Made by a program: the position numbers and the translations under genes | Notes under the pieces: model-generated | Told to the model about the DNA's origin: nothing | Databases searched by the model: none | Seen by the model: only the letters and a program-made list of their open reading frames with translations | NCBI GenBank assembly: GCA_947499935.1 | Contig: CANMQH010000004.1 | Location: forward strand, 1-64,000 | Reading direction: 5' to 3' | Source of the DNA: an uncultured Algibacter sp. | GTDB taxonomy: Bacteria; Bacteroidota; Bacteroidia; Flavobacteriales; Flavobacteriaceae | DNA length: 64,000 bases | Part shown: positions 25,658 to 34,798 of the stretch, one piece after another | How the letters are laid out: the number at the start of each line of letters is the position of its first letter | Numbering within the stretch: position 1 is the first letter of the stretch

Positions 25658-26566
25658 GACAATAGTCTGCGCTAATTTTTCTTTACTTTCTATGGTCCAG
25701 CCAGCTACATGCGGAGATAATAACACATTGTTAGCATCAATTAAATATTGAAATGCTTCTGGCAGTGTATTAGAAAATAAATTTTCGAATGATGCTTTTT
25801 CGTATTCTAGAACATCTAGTCCTGCTCCTAAAATCTTACCAGATTTTAAAGCCAAAACTAAATCTTTGGTAACAACACTTTTGCCTCGTGCTGTATTAAA
25901 AAACCAAAATGGTTTAGCAAATTGATTAATAAATGTTGCATTAATCATATTTAGAGTTAATGGTGTTTCTGGAGTATGAAGACTCACAACATCTACTTCA
26001 TCTTGAAATGTTTTAAGCGATACTTGTTGGGCATTTAAATCGCCAATATTACCTTTAATATCATAACACAAGACTGTAACATCAAACCCGCTAAGTTTTT
26101 TAGCAAAAGCTTTACCCATATTTCCATAACCAATAAGTCCAATGGTTTTTCCATCTAACTCTATACCACGGTTGTCCTCTCTTAACCACATGCCCTGTCT
26201 TACTTCGTTATCGGCTTTATTCAATTTATTCAATAAGGACAATAGCATACCAAGTGTGTGCTCACCAACAGCATTTCGGTTACCTTCTGGAGCTGAAATT
26301 AAATGTATCCCTTTACGTTCTGCATAATCACAATCTATGTTTTCTAAACCCGCACCAACACGCCCAATAAATTTTAGCTTTTTTGCAGCATCAAGAAATT
26401 GTTTATCTATAGTAAAACGGCTTCTTAAAACAATACCATCATAATTATGAATTTTTGCTTCAATATCTGATTTAGACGATGTATAGTCTTCATCATTTAT
26501 ATATCCTAAAGTATTAAGTTGATTAATAAGTAAATCGTGATTTGTATCTAGGTGAAGAATTTTCAT
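25631..26566 (-). CDS. D-isomer-specific 2-hydroxyacid dehydrogenase
   Basis: The 311-residue NAD-dependent enzyme has the nucleotide site GLIGYGNMGKAFAKKL and the catalytic trio: Arg in FNTARGK, Glu in LDVLEYE and His in SPHVAGWT. SerA, hydroxypyruvate and glyoxylate reductases share this fold. It lacks the ACT domain of long SerA forms. Phosphoglycerate dehydrogenase is possible, since RSRFTIDKQFLD and GRVGAGLENID resemble Bacteroidota SerA-like proteins, but no serC is adjacent. Probably co-transcribed with the small gene upstream (45 bp). Confidence 0.88.
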   Translation of the reverse strand: MKILHLDTNHDLLINQLNTLGYINDEDYTSSKSDIEAKIHNYDGIVLRSRFTIDKQFLDAAKKLKFIGRVGAGLENIDCDYAERKGIHLISAPEGNRNAVGEHTLGMLLSLLNKLNKADNEVRQGMWLREDNRGIELDGKTIGLIGYGNMGKAFAKKLSGFDVTVLCYDIKGNIGDLNAQQVSLKTFQDEVDVVSLHTPETPLTLNMINATFINQFAKPFWFFNTARGKSVVTKDLVLALKSGKILGAGLDVLEYEKASFENLFSNTLPEAFQYLIDANNVLLSPHVAGWTIESKEKLAQTIVDKIKAEFC

Positions 26567-26611
26567 GAATTAAAAATTATAGTATTTTCTATATCAGTAC
26601 ATTTTAAAAAT

Positions 26612-26971
26612 CTAATAACTTATATATTCTGTTTTTAAAAAGTAATTTACAATAGCCTCTTTCATTAAAACACTTTGTTCTCCAGCTTTTAAATGTGGTA
26701 ATTCTTCTAAGACTTTATAATGAGGCCAACCATCTTCATCTACAAAATCTAACTCATAATACCCATATGGTGTTAGTAGTTTACAAATGGCAATATGCAT
26801 CAAATCTAGCTTTTGGTCTTTTTTAAATGTCTTTTCTAATTGACCAAGTTCCTGTACGCCAATTAAGTATATAATCGCATCTAAATCTAAAGTATCGCCA
26901 TCTGCAAATTGATCTGATAATTGCTTAACAACCAGTGCCCAACGCTCTTTTAATTGTTCGTCTCTAGACAT
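26612..26971 (-). CDS. Conserved hypothetical protein
   Basis: This 119-residue cytoplasmic protein starts MSRDEQLKERW and contains LDLDAIIYLIGVQELGQ and an acidic GWPHYKVLEELP segment. It looks conserved in Bacteroidota, but I know no function. It precedes the dehydrogenase in the same direction. Confidence 0.7.
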   Translation of the reverse strand: MSRDEQLKERWALVVKQLSDQFADGDTLDLDAIIYLIGVQELGQLEKTFKKDQKLDLMHIAICKLLTPYGYYELDFVDEDGWPHYKVLEELPHLKAGEQSVLMKEAIVNYFLKTEYISY

Positions 26972-27087
26972 ATAATATTATTCAAGGTTTACATTGAAAA
27001 GTTCAAAGTTAACAAACATCATTCTCAGTTTATGGTTAATCGCCATCTAATTAAGAATTTATTATATATTTACAAAAAACTAGTCGC

Positions 27088-27606
27088 ATGGGTGTTATCG
27101 ATATTGTTTTAGGAGCATTAATATTATTTGGACTTGTTAGAGGTTTTATGAAAGGGCTTTTTGTTGAAGTAGCCTCTTTAGTTGCTTTAGTCGCCGGAGT
27201 TTATGGAGCCATCCATTTTAGTAATTTTGCTGCCGAATTTTTGCAAACTAAAACCGAATGGAACGAAAAAACCATTAACATAACAGCCTTTGCTATAACT
27301 TTTGTTGTTATTGTTTTAGCCATTGGGCTTGCTGGAAAAGCATTAACTAAACTAGCTGATTTTGCAGCTTTAGGGATTATAAATAAGCTAACTGGTGGTG
27401 TTTTTGGAGCACTAAAAATTGCCTTAATATTAAGTGTGCTTTTAAATATTTTTGATAGGTTGAATAACACCATCACGTTTATGGACGATGATACTAAGCA
27501 AAATTCTGCGCTTTATAAACCCGTAAAATCATTAGTACCCATGATTTTTCCTAACCTGCTAAATCCTAAAGAAGGACAATCAACTTCAAAAGACAATGAG
27601 ATGTAA
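27088..27606 (+). CDS. CvpA-family membrane protein
   Basis: The 172-residue protein has four hydrophobic segments and begins MGVIDIVLGALILFGLVRGF, which matches the CvpA (colicin V production) family. The charged KGLFVEVASL loop after helix 1 is also typical. Family members affect envelope integrity and purF expression in E. coli; the role here is unknown. It is convergent with the carbonic anhydrase gene. Confidence 0.88.
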   Translation: MGVIDIVLGALILFGLVRGFMKGLFVEVASLVALVAGVYGAIHFSNFAAEFLQTKTEWNEKTINITAFAITFVVIVLAIGLAGKALTKLADFAALGIINKLTGGVFGALKIALILSVLLNIFDRLNNTITFMDDDTKQNSALYKPVKSLVPMIFPNLLNPKEGQSTSKDNEM

Positions 27607-27612
27607 TTATTA

Positions 27613-27650
27613 AGAAAAGTGACTTAAATTTTAAACATAAGCCACTCTTC
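27613..27650. terminator. Possible bidirectional terminator
   Basis: AGTGACTTA and TAAGCCACT (one mismatch), extended by GAAA/CTTC, lie midway between two convergent genes. No long T run, so weak. Confidence 0.35.
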
Positions 27651-27662
27651 CTAACTATATAA

Positions 27663-28292
27663 TTAAAGCATTTCTACTTTACCAGAAGACAATAAATAAA
27701 CGCCTCCTGCAATTTGTATATCTCCGTTAGCTTCCATCTCTTTTAAAATAGGGCTACGCTCTTTAATGCGTTCTATAGTAAGTTTTACGTTATTTTCTAC
27801 GGTTTTTGCTACAAAGGCTTTATTTGTAGAATTTAATTCTCCATCTACTTCATCTGCACTCTTTTTTACTGCTGGTAGAATATTGGATAGCATGTCTGTG
27901 ATATTACCAAGTTCTACACCATCGCAAGCAGCTTTAACTGCGCCACAACTTTCATGACCTAGTACTAAAATTAATTTGCTACCAGCTACTTTGCAAGAGT
28001 ATTCTAAACTTCCCAAGATGTCTGTATTCTCAAAATTACCTGCAACTCGAGCAACAAAAATATCGCCAATAGCCTGGTCTAAAACGGTCTCAACAGGTAC
28101 TCTAGAGTCTATACAGGATAATACAACAGCCTTTGGATACTGTCCGCTTACGGTTTGCGATACTAACGCCGAATTATCAACAGCTTGCATATTATTATCT
28201 ATAAACCTCTTATTTCCTTTTAATAAATCCTCTAAAACACTAGAGGGACTTAAATCTTCTTGTATACGTTTTGTAATTGCTATATTTTTCAT
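27663..28292 (-). CDS. Beta-class carbonic anhydrase
   Basis: The 209-residue enzyme interconverts CO2 and bicarbonate. Zinc ligands are Cys60 (LSCIDSRVP), His113 and Cys116 (GHESCGA), with the Asp62-Arg64 dyad present. No signal peptide is seen, so it is cytoplasmic. It lies 13 bp behind a SulP transporter gene on the same strand. Together with the two SulP genes it suggests bicarbonate uptake and use for carboxylations. Confidence 0.94.
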   Translation of the reverse strand: MKNIAITKRIQEDLSPSSVLEDLLKGNKRFIDNNMQAVDNSALVSQTVSGQYPKAVVLSCIDSRVPVETVLDQAIGDIFVARVAGNFENTDILGSLEYSCKVAGSKLILVLGHESCGAVKAACDGVELGNITDMLSNILPAVKKSADEVDGELNSTNKAFVAKTVENNVKLTIERIKERSPILKEMEANGDIQIAGGVYLLSSGKVEML

Positions 28293-28305
28293 CTTTATCT
28301 TATAT

Positions 28306-30174
28306 TTAATTACTTTTTCTATTTAATTTAATCCATTCCAGACACCCATTAAAGGTATCAAAAATTTGTTTTTCGGGAACTAAATCTGGAATAATATCTA
28401 TGCGCTCCATCATATATTTTGGTTGTTGTTGTAAACCCACAAATAATATTAGTTCTTCATTTTCAGTAAGGTCATACAGCATATCTTCCATAGCATAAAG
28501 CCCAGATTGATCCATGTATTCCATTCTATCTAATCTCAAAATGACTGTTTCTGCTGTTTTTGGTAATTGAGATTTAAGTTGTAAAAAGTCTCCTGTAGAA
28601 CCGAAAAACAAAGGTCCATTTATGTGTTTAATGAATATTTTGTCATTTAAGTTACTTGGTAAATTGGTTTCATCATCCCAAGGCTCTTCTTCTAATTGCG
28701 TTACAGTAGATTTTTTTCCTAAGTAATCTCCAGCTTTCTTCATAAAAATTAAAGACGCCAGAACTAGGCCTATACCTACGGCATATACTAAATTCCAAAA
28801 GGTAGAAAGTAGTAATACAACAATCATAATAAGAACTTCTGAACTTAATTTTAAAGGCCCTATAGAAATATCTTTTGGTAAGCTTGGTATGGCTTTTAGG
28901 CCTTTATAATCCATAACACCAATACCTACGGTAATTAGAATTCCTGAAAGCACAGCTGCTGGTATTTTTGAAGCAATTGGCCCTAAACCAAGTAAAATAG
29001 TTAACAATAATAAACTAGCTATCATACCAGAAAGTTTGGTTTTACCTCCAGACGATATATTAATTACTGTTCTTATTGTAGCTCCTGCCCCTGGAATGCC
29101 ACCAAAAATAGACGCAATGCTATTTCCTATACCTTGCCCAACAAGTTCTTTATTTGGTTTGTGCTTGGTTTTTGTCATGTTATCTGCAACCACACTAGTT
29201 AGTAAAGAATCTATAGCGCCAAGTAATGCTAAAGTTAATGCTGTAAATATGTATGGCGTTATATTGTTTAGCTGGAAGCCTGTAAAAATCTCTAGATTTG
29301 GTATAGGTAAACCACTAGGGATTTCGGCAATATGCTTATAATCCAATTTGCATAGTATTGCAATTGCCGACATGACTATTAAAGCCACTAGAGTACTAGG
29401 AATCGCTTTAGTTATTCTTTTAAAACCATAAATAATTATAATCGTACCCATAGCCAGCATGAGTTCTAACCAATTTATATTTTGAAGCGCTCTGGGAAGA
29501 ATTTTTAAAGTCCCCCATACACCAGAAGTTTCTCTTGCCGCTAATGTTTTTGCTTCATCTAAAATTTCTAAATCATTTATTGTATTGACTTTTAATACCG
29601 CTTTATTATAATCCTGAAGGTTTAACGCCTCGCCAGATTTTTTATTTTTTATTTCATTTATATGCCTATTAAAAACAACTTGCTCTACTTGAGGCTTAAA
29701 CTTATCTACATAGTCTACATCAGCTTTAGAGTAATAACCAATAGAAGGTAAAATTTGTGTCACTAAAATAATAACGCCTATGGCTGTCATAAACCCAGAA
29801 ACTACAGGGTATGGTATGTACTTTATGTATTTACCTAAACCTAGAAGACCTAAACCTACTTGAAGCAAACCTGCAAAAAGAAATACCGTTAAAATTATTG
29901 GCAAAGCCTTATTAATATCGCCATTATTTGTGGCTATAATACTTGCTATAACAACCATACTTACAGCCGTCATTGGAGCTGTTGGCCCAGAAATTTGCGT
30001 ATTGGTACCTCCAAAAAGTGCTGCAAAAAAACTTATAAAAATAGCACCGTATAATCCCGCTGCTGGCCCAAGACCAGAGGATACTCCAAATGCTAAAGCT
30101 AGGGGCAATGCAATTATTCCAGCAGTAATTCCGCCAAAGGCATCACCTTTTATATTAGAAAATAATTTTTTCAA
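28306..30174 (-). CDS. SulP-family anion transporter with STAS domain
   Basis: The 622-residue protein has 10-12 membrane segments. The SulP signature regions are GGITAGIIALPLALAFGVSSG and an ISGPTAPMT motif early, and GIPGAGATIRTVINISSGGKTKLSG later. A STAS domain spans about 515-615. An extracytoplasmic insertion at about 150-215 (YYSKADVDYVDKF region) is unusual. In Bacteroidota and cyanobacteria such genes beside carbonic anhydrase are candidate bicarbonate transporters (BicA-like). Start is a TTG, with an in-frame stop shortly upstream. It lies 19 bp behind the second SulP gene. Confidence 0.9.
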   Translation of the reverse strand: MKKLFSNIKGDAFGGITAGIIALPLALAFGVSSGLGPAAGLYGAIFISFFAALFGGTNTQISGPTAPMTAVSMVVIASIIATNNGDINKALPIILTVFLFAGLLQVGLGLLGLGKYIKYIPYPVVSGFMTAIGVIILVTQILPSIGYYSKADVDYVDKFKPQVEQVVFNRHINEIKNKKSGEALNLQDYNKAVLKVNTINDLEILDEAKTLAARETSGVWGTLKILPRALQNINWLELMLAMGTIIIIYGFKRITKAIPSTLVALIVMSAIAILCKLDYKHIAEIPSGLPIPNLEIFTGFQLNNITPYIFTALTLALLGAIDSLLTSVVADNMTKTKHKPNKELVGQGIGNSIASIFGGIPGAGATIRTVINISSGGKTKLSGMIASLLLLTILLGLGPIASKIPAAVLSGILITVGIGVMDYKGLKAIPSLPKDISIGPLKLSSEVLIMIVVLLLSTFWNLVYAVGIGLVLASLIFMKKAGDYLGKKSTVTQLEEEPWDDETNLPSNLNDKIFIKHINGPLFFGSTGDFLQLKSQLPKTAETVILRLDRMEYMDQSGLYAMEDMLYDLTENEELILFVGLQQQPKYMMERIDIIPDLVPEKQIFDTFNGCLEWIKLNRKSN

Positions 30175-30193
30175 AAGAAATGATTAAATGATG

Positions 30194-31783
30194 TTACTTA
30201 ACTTTATTTAGTTTGAAAAACTCTATATAACTATCTGGGTTTTCAACTACGCCTCGCTCTGAGACTAATTTAATATCTATATTTCTTTCTTTGGCCTTAA
30301 ATGCAAAATCGTCAAGAATTTCAATAATATCATTATCTAAATATCTTGTTTTTCTTACGTCTAGTTCTAAAAACGAATTATGTGGCAAGCTATCTAACTC
30401 TTTAAGTATAGCACCTTTATTAAAAAAGGTAACCTCTTCTGCTAAAGTCATTTTTAATTTACCATCATTAACATCTTCACCTTCTTTATGAAGAAAATGA
30501 GAGTTTTGAAAACTTTTAATTAATATAACAACAATACCTACAGCTAGTCCTAAACCTATGCCCCACAATAAATCGATAAAAACTATACCAACCACCGTCA
30601 CTACAAAAGGAATCCATTGTTTCCAGCCTAAATTAAACATGGTTTTAAATGTTGACGGTTTAGCTAATTTATATCCAACAATAAATAAGATAGCGGCTAA
30701 AACCGATAAAGGAATCATATTCAATAATTTCGGAATAATAATTACAGATATTAATAACAAAAAGCCATGGATGATAGCTGCTAATTTTGTTCTTCCTCCG
30801 GATTGAATATTTGCAGAACTTCTAACAATTACTTGGGTGATTGGCAAGCCTCCTATGAGGCCAGAAATAATATTTCCTGTGCCTTGTGCTAATAATTCTC
30901 TATTGGTTGGAGTTACATTTTTGTGAGGATCGAGTTTATCTGTTGCTTCTACACAAAGAAGCGTTTCTAATGACGCTACAAGAGCAATAGTAAAAGCCGT
31001 AATCCAAATTTGCGGATTACCAATAGCTTTGAAATTTGGAAAACTGAACTGACCCAAAAAACCATCAAAATTCTCTGGTACAGGTACAGAAACCAAATGC
31101 TCTTTTGTTATACTAAACATACCGCCTTGGGCTAAAATATAAAATACAATCCCTATAACTACGGCTACCAAGGGCCCTTGAACGAGTTCGAAAATTCTAC
31201 CCTTTTTTGATAACACATTAGACCATAAAATTAATATGGCCATGGCAATTATAGCTACCGTTGTGGCACCAATACTAACATTACCACTTATTAAGGCATT
31301 TATTGCTTTCAAAAGCTCGGAGAGAGTATTTTCGCCATCTATTTGAAGAAATGCTAAATCTCCCTGAGGATCTTTATCCATACCAAAAAAATGTGGTATT
31401 TGTTTTAAAATTATTATAATTCCAATACCTGTGAGCATGCCTTTGATGACTGATGATGGAAAGTAATAAGCGATAACACCAGCTCTTAATAAACCAAATA
31501 CTAATTGAATAACACCGCCTAAAACCACAGCAACCAAAAAGTTTTGGTATCCACCTAAAGCCGTTATTGCTGTTAGCACAATTGCTGCTAAACCAGCAGC
31601 TGGGCCACTTACACCAATATTAGAGCCACTAAGAGCTCCAACAATAATACCTCCAATAATACCAGCAATGAGCCCGGAGAATAAAGGCGCTCCACTGGCT
31701 AAAGCAATACCTAAACATAGCGGTAAAGCAACAAAAAATACGACAATACTAGCAGGAAGGTCACTTTTTAAATATTTAAACAT
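30194..31783 (-). CDS. SulP-family anion transporter with short STAS domain
   Basis: The 529-residue transporter is the first gene of the SulP-SulP-carbonic anhydrase unit. It has LPASIVVFFVALPLCLGIAL at the start, a GVSGPAAG motif, GLIGGLPITQVIVRSSANI and a C-terminal STAS domain (LELDVRKTRYLDNDIIEILD). It is clearly divergent from its neighbour, so the two are not a recent duplication. The ion carried is not shown by sequence: bicarbonate, sulfate or others. Confidence 0.9.
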   Translation of the reverse strand: MFKYLKSDLPASIVVFFVALPLCLGIALASGAPLFSGLIAGIIGGIIVGALSGSNIGVSGPAAGLAAIVLTAITALGGYQNFLVAVVLGGVIQLVFGLLRAGVIAYYFPSSVIKGMLTGIGIIIILKQIPHFFGMDKDPQGDLAFLQIDGENTLSELLKAINALISGNVSIGATTVAIIAMAILILWSNVLSKKGRIFELVQGPLVAVVIGIVFYILAQGGMFSITKEHLVSVPVPENFDGFLGQFSFPNFKAIGNPQIWITAFTIALVASLETLLCVEATDKLDPHKNVTPTNRELLAQGTGNIISGLIGGLPITQVIVRSSANIQSGGRTKLAAIIHGFLLLISVIIIPKLLNMIPLSVLAAILFIVGYKLAKPSTFKTMFNLGWKQWIPFVVTVVGIVFIDLLWGIGLGLAVGIVVILIKSFQNSHFLHKEGEDVNDGKLKMTLAEEVTFFNKGAILKELDSLPHNSFLELDVRKTRYLDNDIIEILDDFAFKAKERNIDIKLVSERGVVENPDSYIEFFKLNKVK

Positions 31784-31860
31784 AAAGTAAACAGTTTTAT
31801 AATCTTTACGTGAAGCAAAGATTTAATTTATAAGAAATGTAATATGTATTAACAATTGAT

Positions 31861-32163
31861 TTAAAAAATCAATTTAGGAGGAGGGAAAGCTCGTTTAATA
31901 TGAGGTTTTGTATAATAACTTAAGCCTTGTTCTAAAGGTTCTTTTTCGTACTCTATATCGTTACTTTGTAAAGTGTTTTTAATCTCTAACAAAACAAAAT
32001 CGATGTCCTTATTCTTTTCTTGTTTATTATCTTTTTCTTCATCTGATATACTATAAAATATAGACATATCAATTGAATCATCCAAAAAAGTTATAACCGT
32101 AGGCATAACCATAATTAGGATAAATATTGAAGATAATAAGAAAACAAATACGTTTTTCAACAT
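31861..32163 (-). CDS. Small membrane-anchored hypothetical protein
   Basis: This 100-residue protein has an N-terminal hydrophobic segment (VFVFLLSSIFILIMVMPTVI) that could be an uncleaved anchor, then a Lys/Glu-rich linker and a short C-terminal domain ending HIKRAFPPPKLIF. Unknown function. It lies between the SulP unit and BatE, 57 bp after the Bat operon, and could be its last gene. Confidence 0.5.
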   Translation of the reverse strand: MLKNVFVFLLSSIFILIMVMPTVITFLDDSIDMSIFYSISDEEKDNKQEKNKDIDFVLLEIKNTLQSNDIEYEKEPLEQGLSYYTKPHIKRAFPPPKLIF

Positions 32164-32220
32164 TACAATTTAGTATTCATGATGCTTAAAGATAATATTT
32201 TTGTTAGATATTAATCATGC

Positions 32221-32976
32221 TTAGTTCAACATTTTAATGTCTTTGTCTGCGATCCAACCCGTTTTACCATCAGATAGCTTTATTTTTTTCCAATCATTAT
32301 ACGCTTCTAGAACCTGCACTTTTGTGCCTGCATGAAGCCTAAAAGACTCTTTACTTTTAACATTAGGGTCACTTTTTACTTTACTTTCTTGGGCAAATAC
32401 AATTGCTGGCGTATTATTTTTATCTAAATTATATTTATGAAAAGCAAAGGCTAAACTTATAAAAACTAAAATTAAGGCCGTGATACTACCAATAAAAGCT
32501 AAACGCTTATAAAATGTAGAATACACAAAATAATAAACTAAAAACAGTATTACAAAGCAAAACACAAGACCTACGGAAAATTTTGCCCAACCATCAAAAG
32601 ACATTTTGTTTGTCGTCGATTTTAAAAATTTAGAAAAACCAACCTCAGGAATAATATCTATAGCATCTACAGTCATGTTTCTAGCAAATACTACATTATT
32701 TTTTAAATCTGTATCATTAGGTTTTAATTGAAGTGCTTTTTCATAATAATATATACTTGGAGCAACATTGCTTAATTTATAATTTGCGTTAGCCAAATTA
32801 AAATATAAATCTGCTGAGTGATTTCCGCTATCTAAAATCTGAGTATATACATCTATAGCCTCGGCATATTTACCATTATTATAGAGCGCATTTGCTTTTT
32901 CGAACAGGTCTTGGTTTTGAGTGAACGCACTTGTACTCAATAAAAACAACACCATATAGAACATGTTTTTAATCAT
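32221..32976 (-). CDS. batE: BatE: TPR and SH3-domain protein
   Basis: The 251-residue protein has a signal peptide, three TPR units (about 25-105), two transmembrane helices (about 133-155 and 160-180) and a C-terminal bacterial SH3 domain (FRLHAGTKVQVLEAYNDWKK to GKTGWIADKDI). It closes the Bat operon. Bat proteins form an envelope complex linked to oxidative stress tolerance and virulence in Bacteroides and Leptospira studies; the exact activity is unknown. It starts 3 bp after batD. Confidence 0.88.
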   Translation of the reverse strand: MIKNMFYMVLFLLSTSAFTQNQDLFEKANALYNNGKYAEAIDVYTQILDSGNHSADLYFNLANANYKLSNVAPSIYYYEKALQLKPNDTDLKNNVVFARNMTVDAIDIIPEVGFSKFLKSTTNKMSFDGWAKFSVGLVFCFVILFLVYYFVYSTFYKRLAFIGSITALILVFISLAFAFHKYNLDKNNTPAIVFAQESKVKSDPNVKSKESFRLHAGTKVQVLEAYNDWKKIKLSDGKTGWIADKDIKMLN

Positions 32977-32979
32977 AAC

Positions 32980-34755
32980 TTAACGTGCTTGTTTATCTAT
33001 TAAAGCAATGGTCTTTGCTGCTTTATTGTAATCTTCTTGCATAGTTACAATATCAAAAGGTGTATATCTAGCTAATTCACTACTTTGTAATATTGCGCCA
33101 AAATCTTGTATTACACGATCATCAACCTGCCTTGCTTTTAATAAATTATTGATTTTATCTTTACTTAAATCTTTAGTCTCTATATTTAATTTAGCTTTCA
33201 AATAATTGTGTAAAGCTTTTTCTAAAGCAATATAAAAGGCTTCCTTTTTACCTAAAGATTTTTTTGCAGTACTTAAATATTTTTTCGCCAATTTATCTGC
33301 TTTTCTAATTCTGTTTCCAGAAACATCAGCATCTCTACTTGCTTTTTTATTTCTCACTATTATAGCAATAGGAATTAGCAAAAATGGTAATAACAATAAA
33401 GTCCAAAACAAATTAGACTTAAAGAAATGATTTGGTTCTACAGGTGAAAATGTTGTTTTTGTTTTAATAAATGCAAATTGATTACTATTTAAAACTACCG
33501 CTTGTTTATTACTGTTTGATGCAACATTATCAGAATTACTTGTGGTATTGCTTAATGGTCCATTTAAAACATTAATAATAATTTCGTCGGAAGATAACCG
33601 TTTGTACGTTTCGGTTTTTAAGTCAAAATATGAAAAAGAAATGCTTGGTATTGGGTATTTACCTTTAAATTGAGGCACTACCGTGTAACGATCTGATATA
33701 CTACCTCGCATACCCGATAATTTGGTACTAACGGCTTCTTTGTGTTCGGGTTCATAGACTTCTAATGAGCTAGGCAAAGCTACTTTTGGCAACTTAAATA
33801 GTTTTAAGTTACCATTACCCGTAACAGCTACTTTTAATTGTAAAGATTCTGATGCATCTAACTCCTTTTTTGATGTTTTAACATCAAATTTAAAATCGCC
33901 AACAGCGCCTGTAAAATCTAATGGCTTACCATTTTCTGGCAATGGCTTAACTTGTATAGATTTATTACCTGCCGATACCGTTTTGTTAACACGCGTCATC
34001 ATTAAACTACCAAAAATATCTCGTCTATTAGTTGGTACACGCAAAGCAATATTTAAACTCAACGGCTCAATATTTAACTTACCTGTTTTTTGAGGATATA
34101 AGACCGCTTTTCGCAATATTAAATATCTGTAATCTTCGCCATTATATTTACCTTTTTGTACTTTTTGACCTTGTGTGTCTATAACTTGACTCCAAAAATC
34201 ATTATAACGAGGGCTATCTATTTCATTCCAATTATCTACAGCTATTTTTTCGGAGACATAAAGTTTATAAACGACCGAAATAGCTTCATTAAGGTAAGGA
34301 TTTGTTTTAGAAACTTCTGCAACTAAATGAATATTTTCTGAAGCCAAATAATTAGGATCGTTTGGGTCTTTTGGAATATCGACTGCGGCAGTAACCTGAA
34401 TTTTTACAGGTGTTGTTTTATACGTTTCGCCTCCAACAACAATACTAGCTTGAGAAATAGTAAAAGTGCCGCGTCTTTTTGGCGATAAAAAATAACTGTA
34501 TGTTTTTTTATAAGACCGAACACCATTAATCCATGAATTACTTACAGATTGATTTGGTCCGCCAACAACTGTAAAGTTTGAAAAATCTGGCGGGTTAAAA
34601 TTATCGCCATCTTGATTCATTTGAAAATCGACACGAAGGCGTTCATTAACACCCAATTTGGTCTTGCTGACTTTCGCCTCAAATTTTATTTGTGATGATG
34701 CTATACTTGTGGTAAGTATAAATAATAATATAGATATGTATTTTATTACGTTCAT
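32980..34755 (-). CDS. batD: BatD: surface/periplasmic membrane protein
   Basis: The 591-residue protein begins MNVIKYISILLF with a signal peptide. Beta-rich Ig-like domains follow (KLGVNERLRVDFQMNQDGDNF, TAVDIPKDPNDPNYLASENI), with one transmembrane helix near 440-460 and a cytoplasmic helical tail rich in Lys. It matches the BatD/oxygen tolerance family. A TTG four codons upstream is not needed. It lies 43 bp behind batC. Confidence 0.9.
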   Translation of the reverse strand: MNVIKYISILLFILTTSIASSQIKFEAKVSKTKLGVNERLRVDFQMNQDGDNFNPPDFSNFTVVGGPNQSVSNSWINGVRSYKKTYSYFLSPKRRGTFTISQASIVVGGETYKTTPVKIQVTAAVDIPKDPNDPNYLASENIHLVAEVSKTNPYLNEAISVVYKLYVSEKIAVDNWNEIDSPRYNDFWSQVIDTQGQKVQKGKYNGEDYRYLILRKAVLYPQKTGKLNIEPLSLNIALRVPTNRRDIFGSLMMTRVNKTVSAGNKSIQVKPLPENGKPLDFTGAVGDFKFDVKTSKKELDASESLQLKVAVTGNGNLKLFKLPKVALPSSLEVYEPEHKEAVSTKLSGMRGSISDRYTVVPQFKGKYPIPSISFSYFDLKTETYKRLSSDEIIINVLNGPLSNTTSNSDNVASNSNKQAVVLNSNQFAFIKTKTTFSPVEPNHFFKSNLFWTLLLLPFLLIPIAIIVRNKKASRDADVSGNRIRKADKLAKKYLSTAKKSLGKKEAFYIALEKALHNYLKAKLNIETKDLSKDKINNLLKARQVDDRVIQDFGAILQSSELARYTPFDIVTMQEDYNKAAKTIALIDKQAR

Positions 34756-34798
34756 ATGAATTAACAAACAAGAATTAATGATTGGAAATATGTGCTTA

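Noticed and set aside
28306-31783. Recent tandem duplication of SulP genes
   Set aside because: The two proteins differ in length, STAS domain and most residues; they are old paralogues or separate families.
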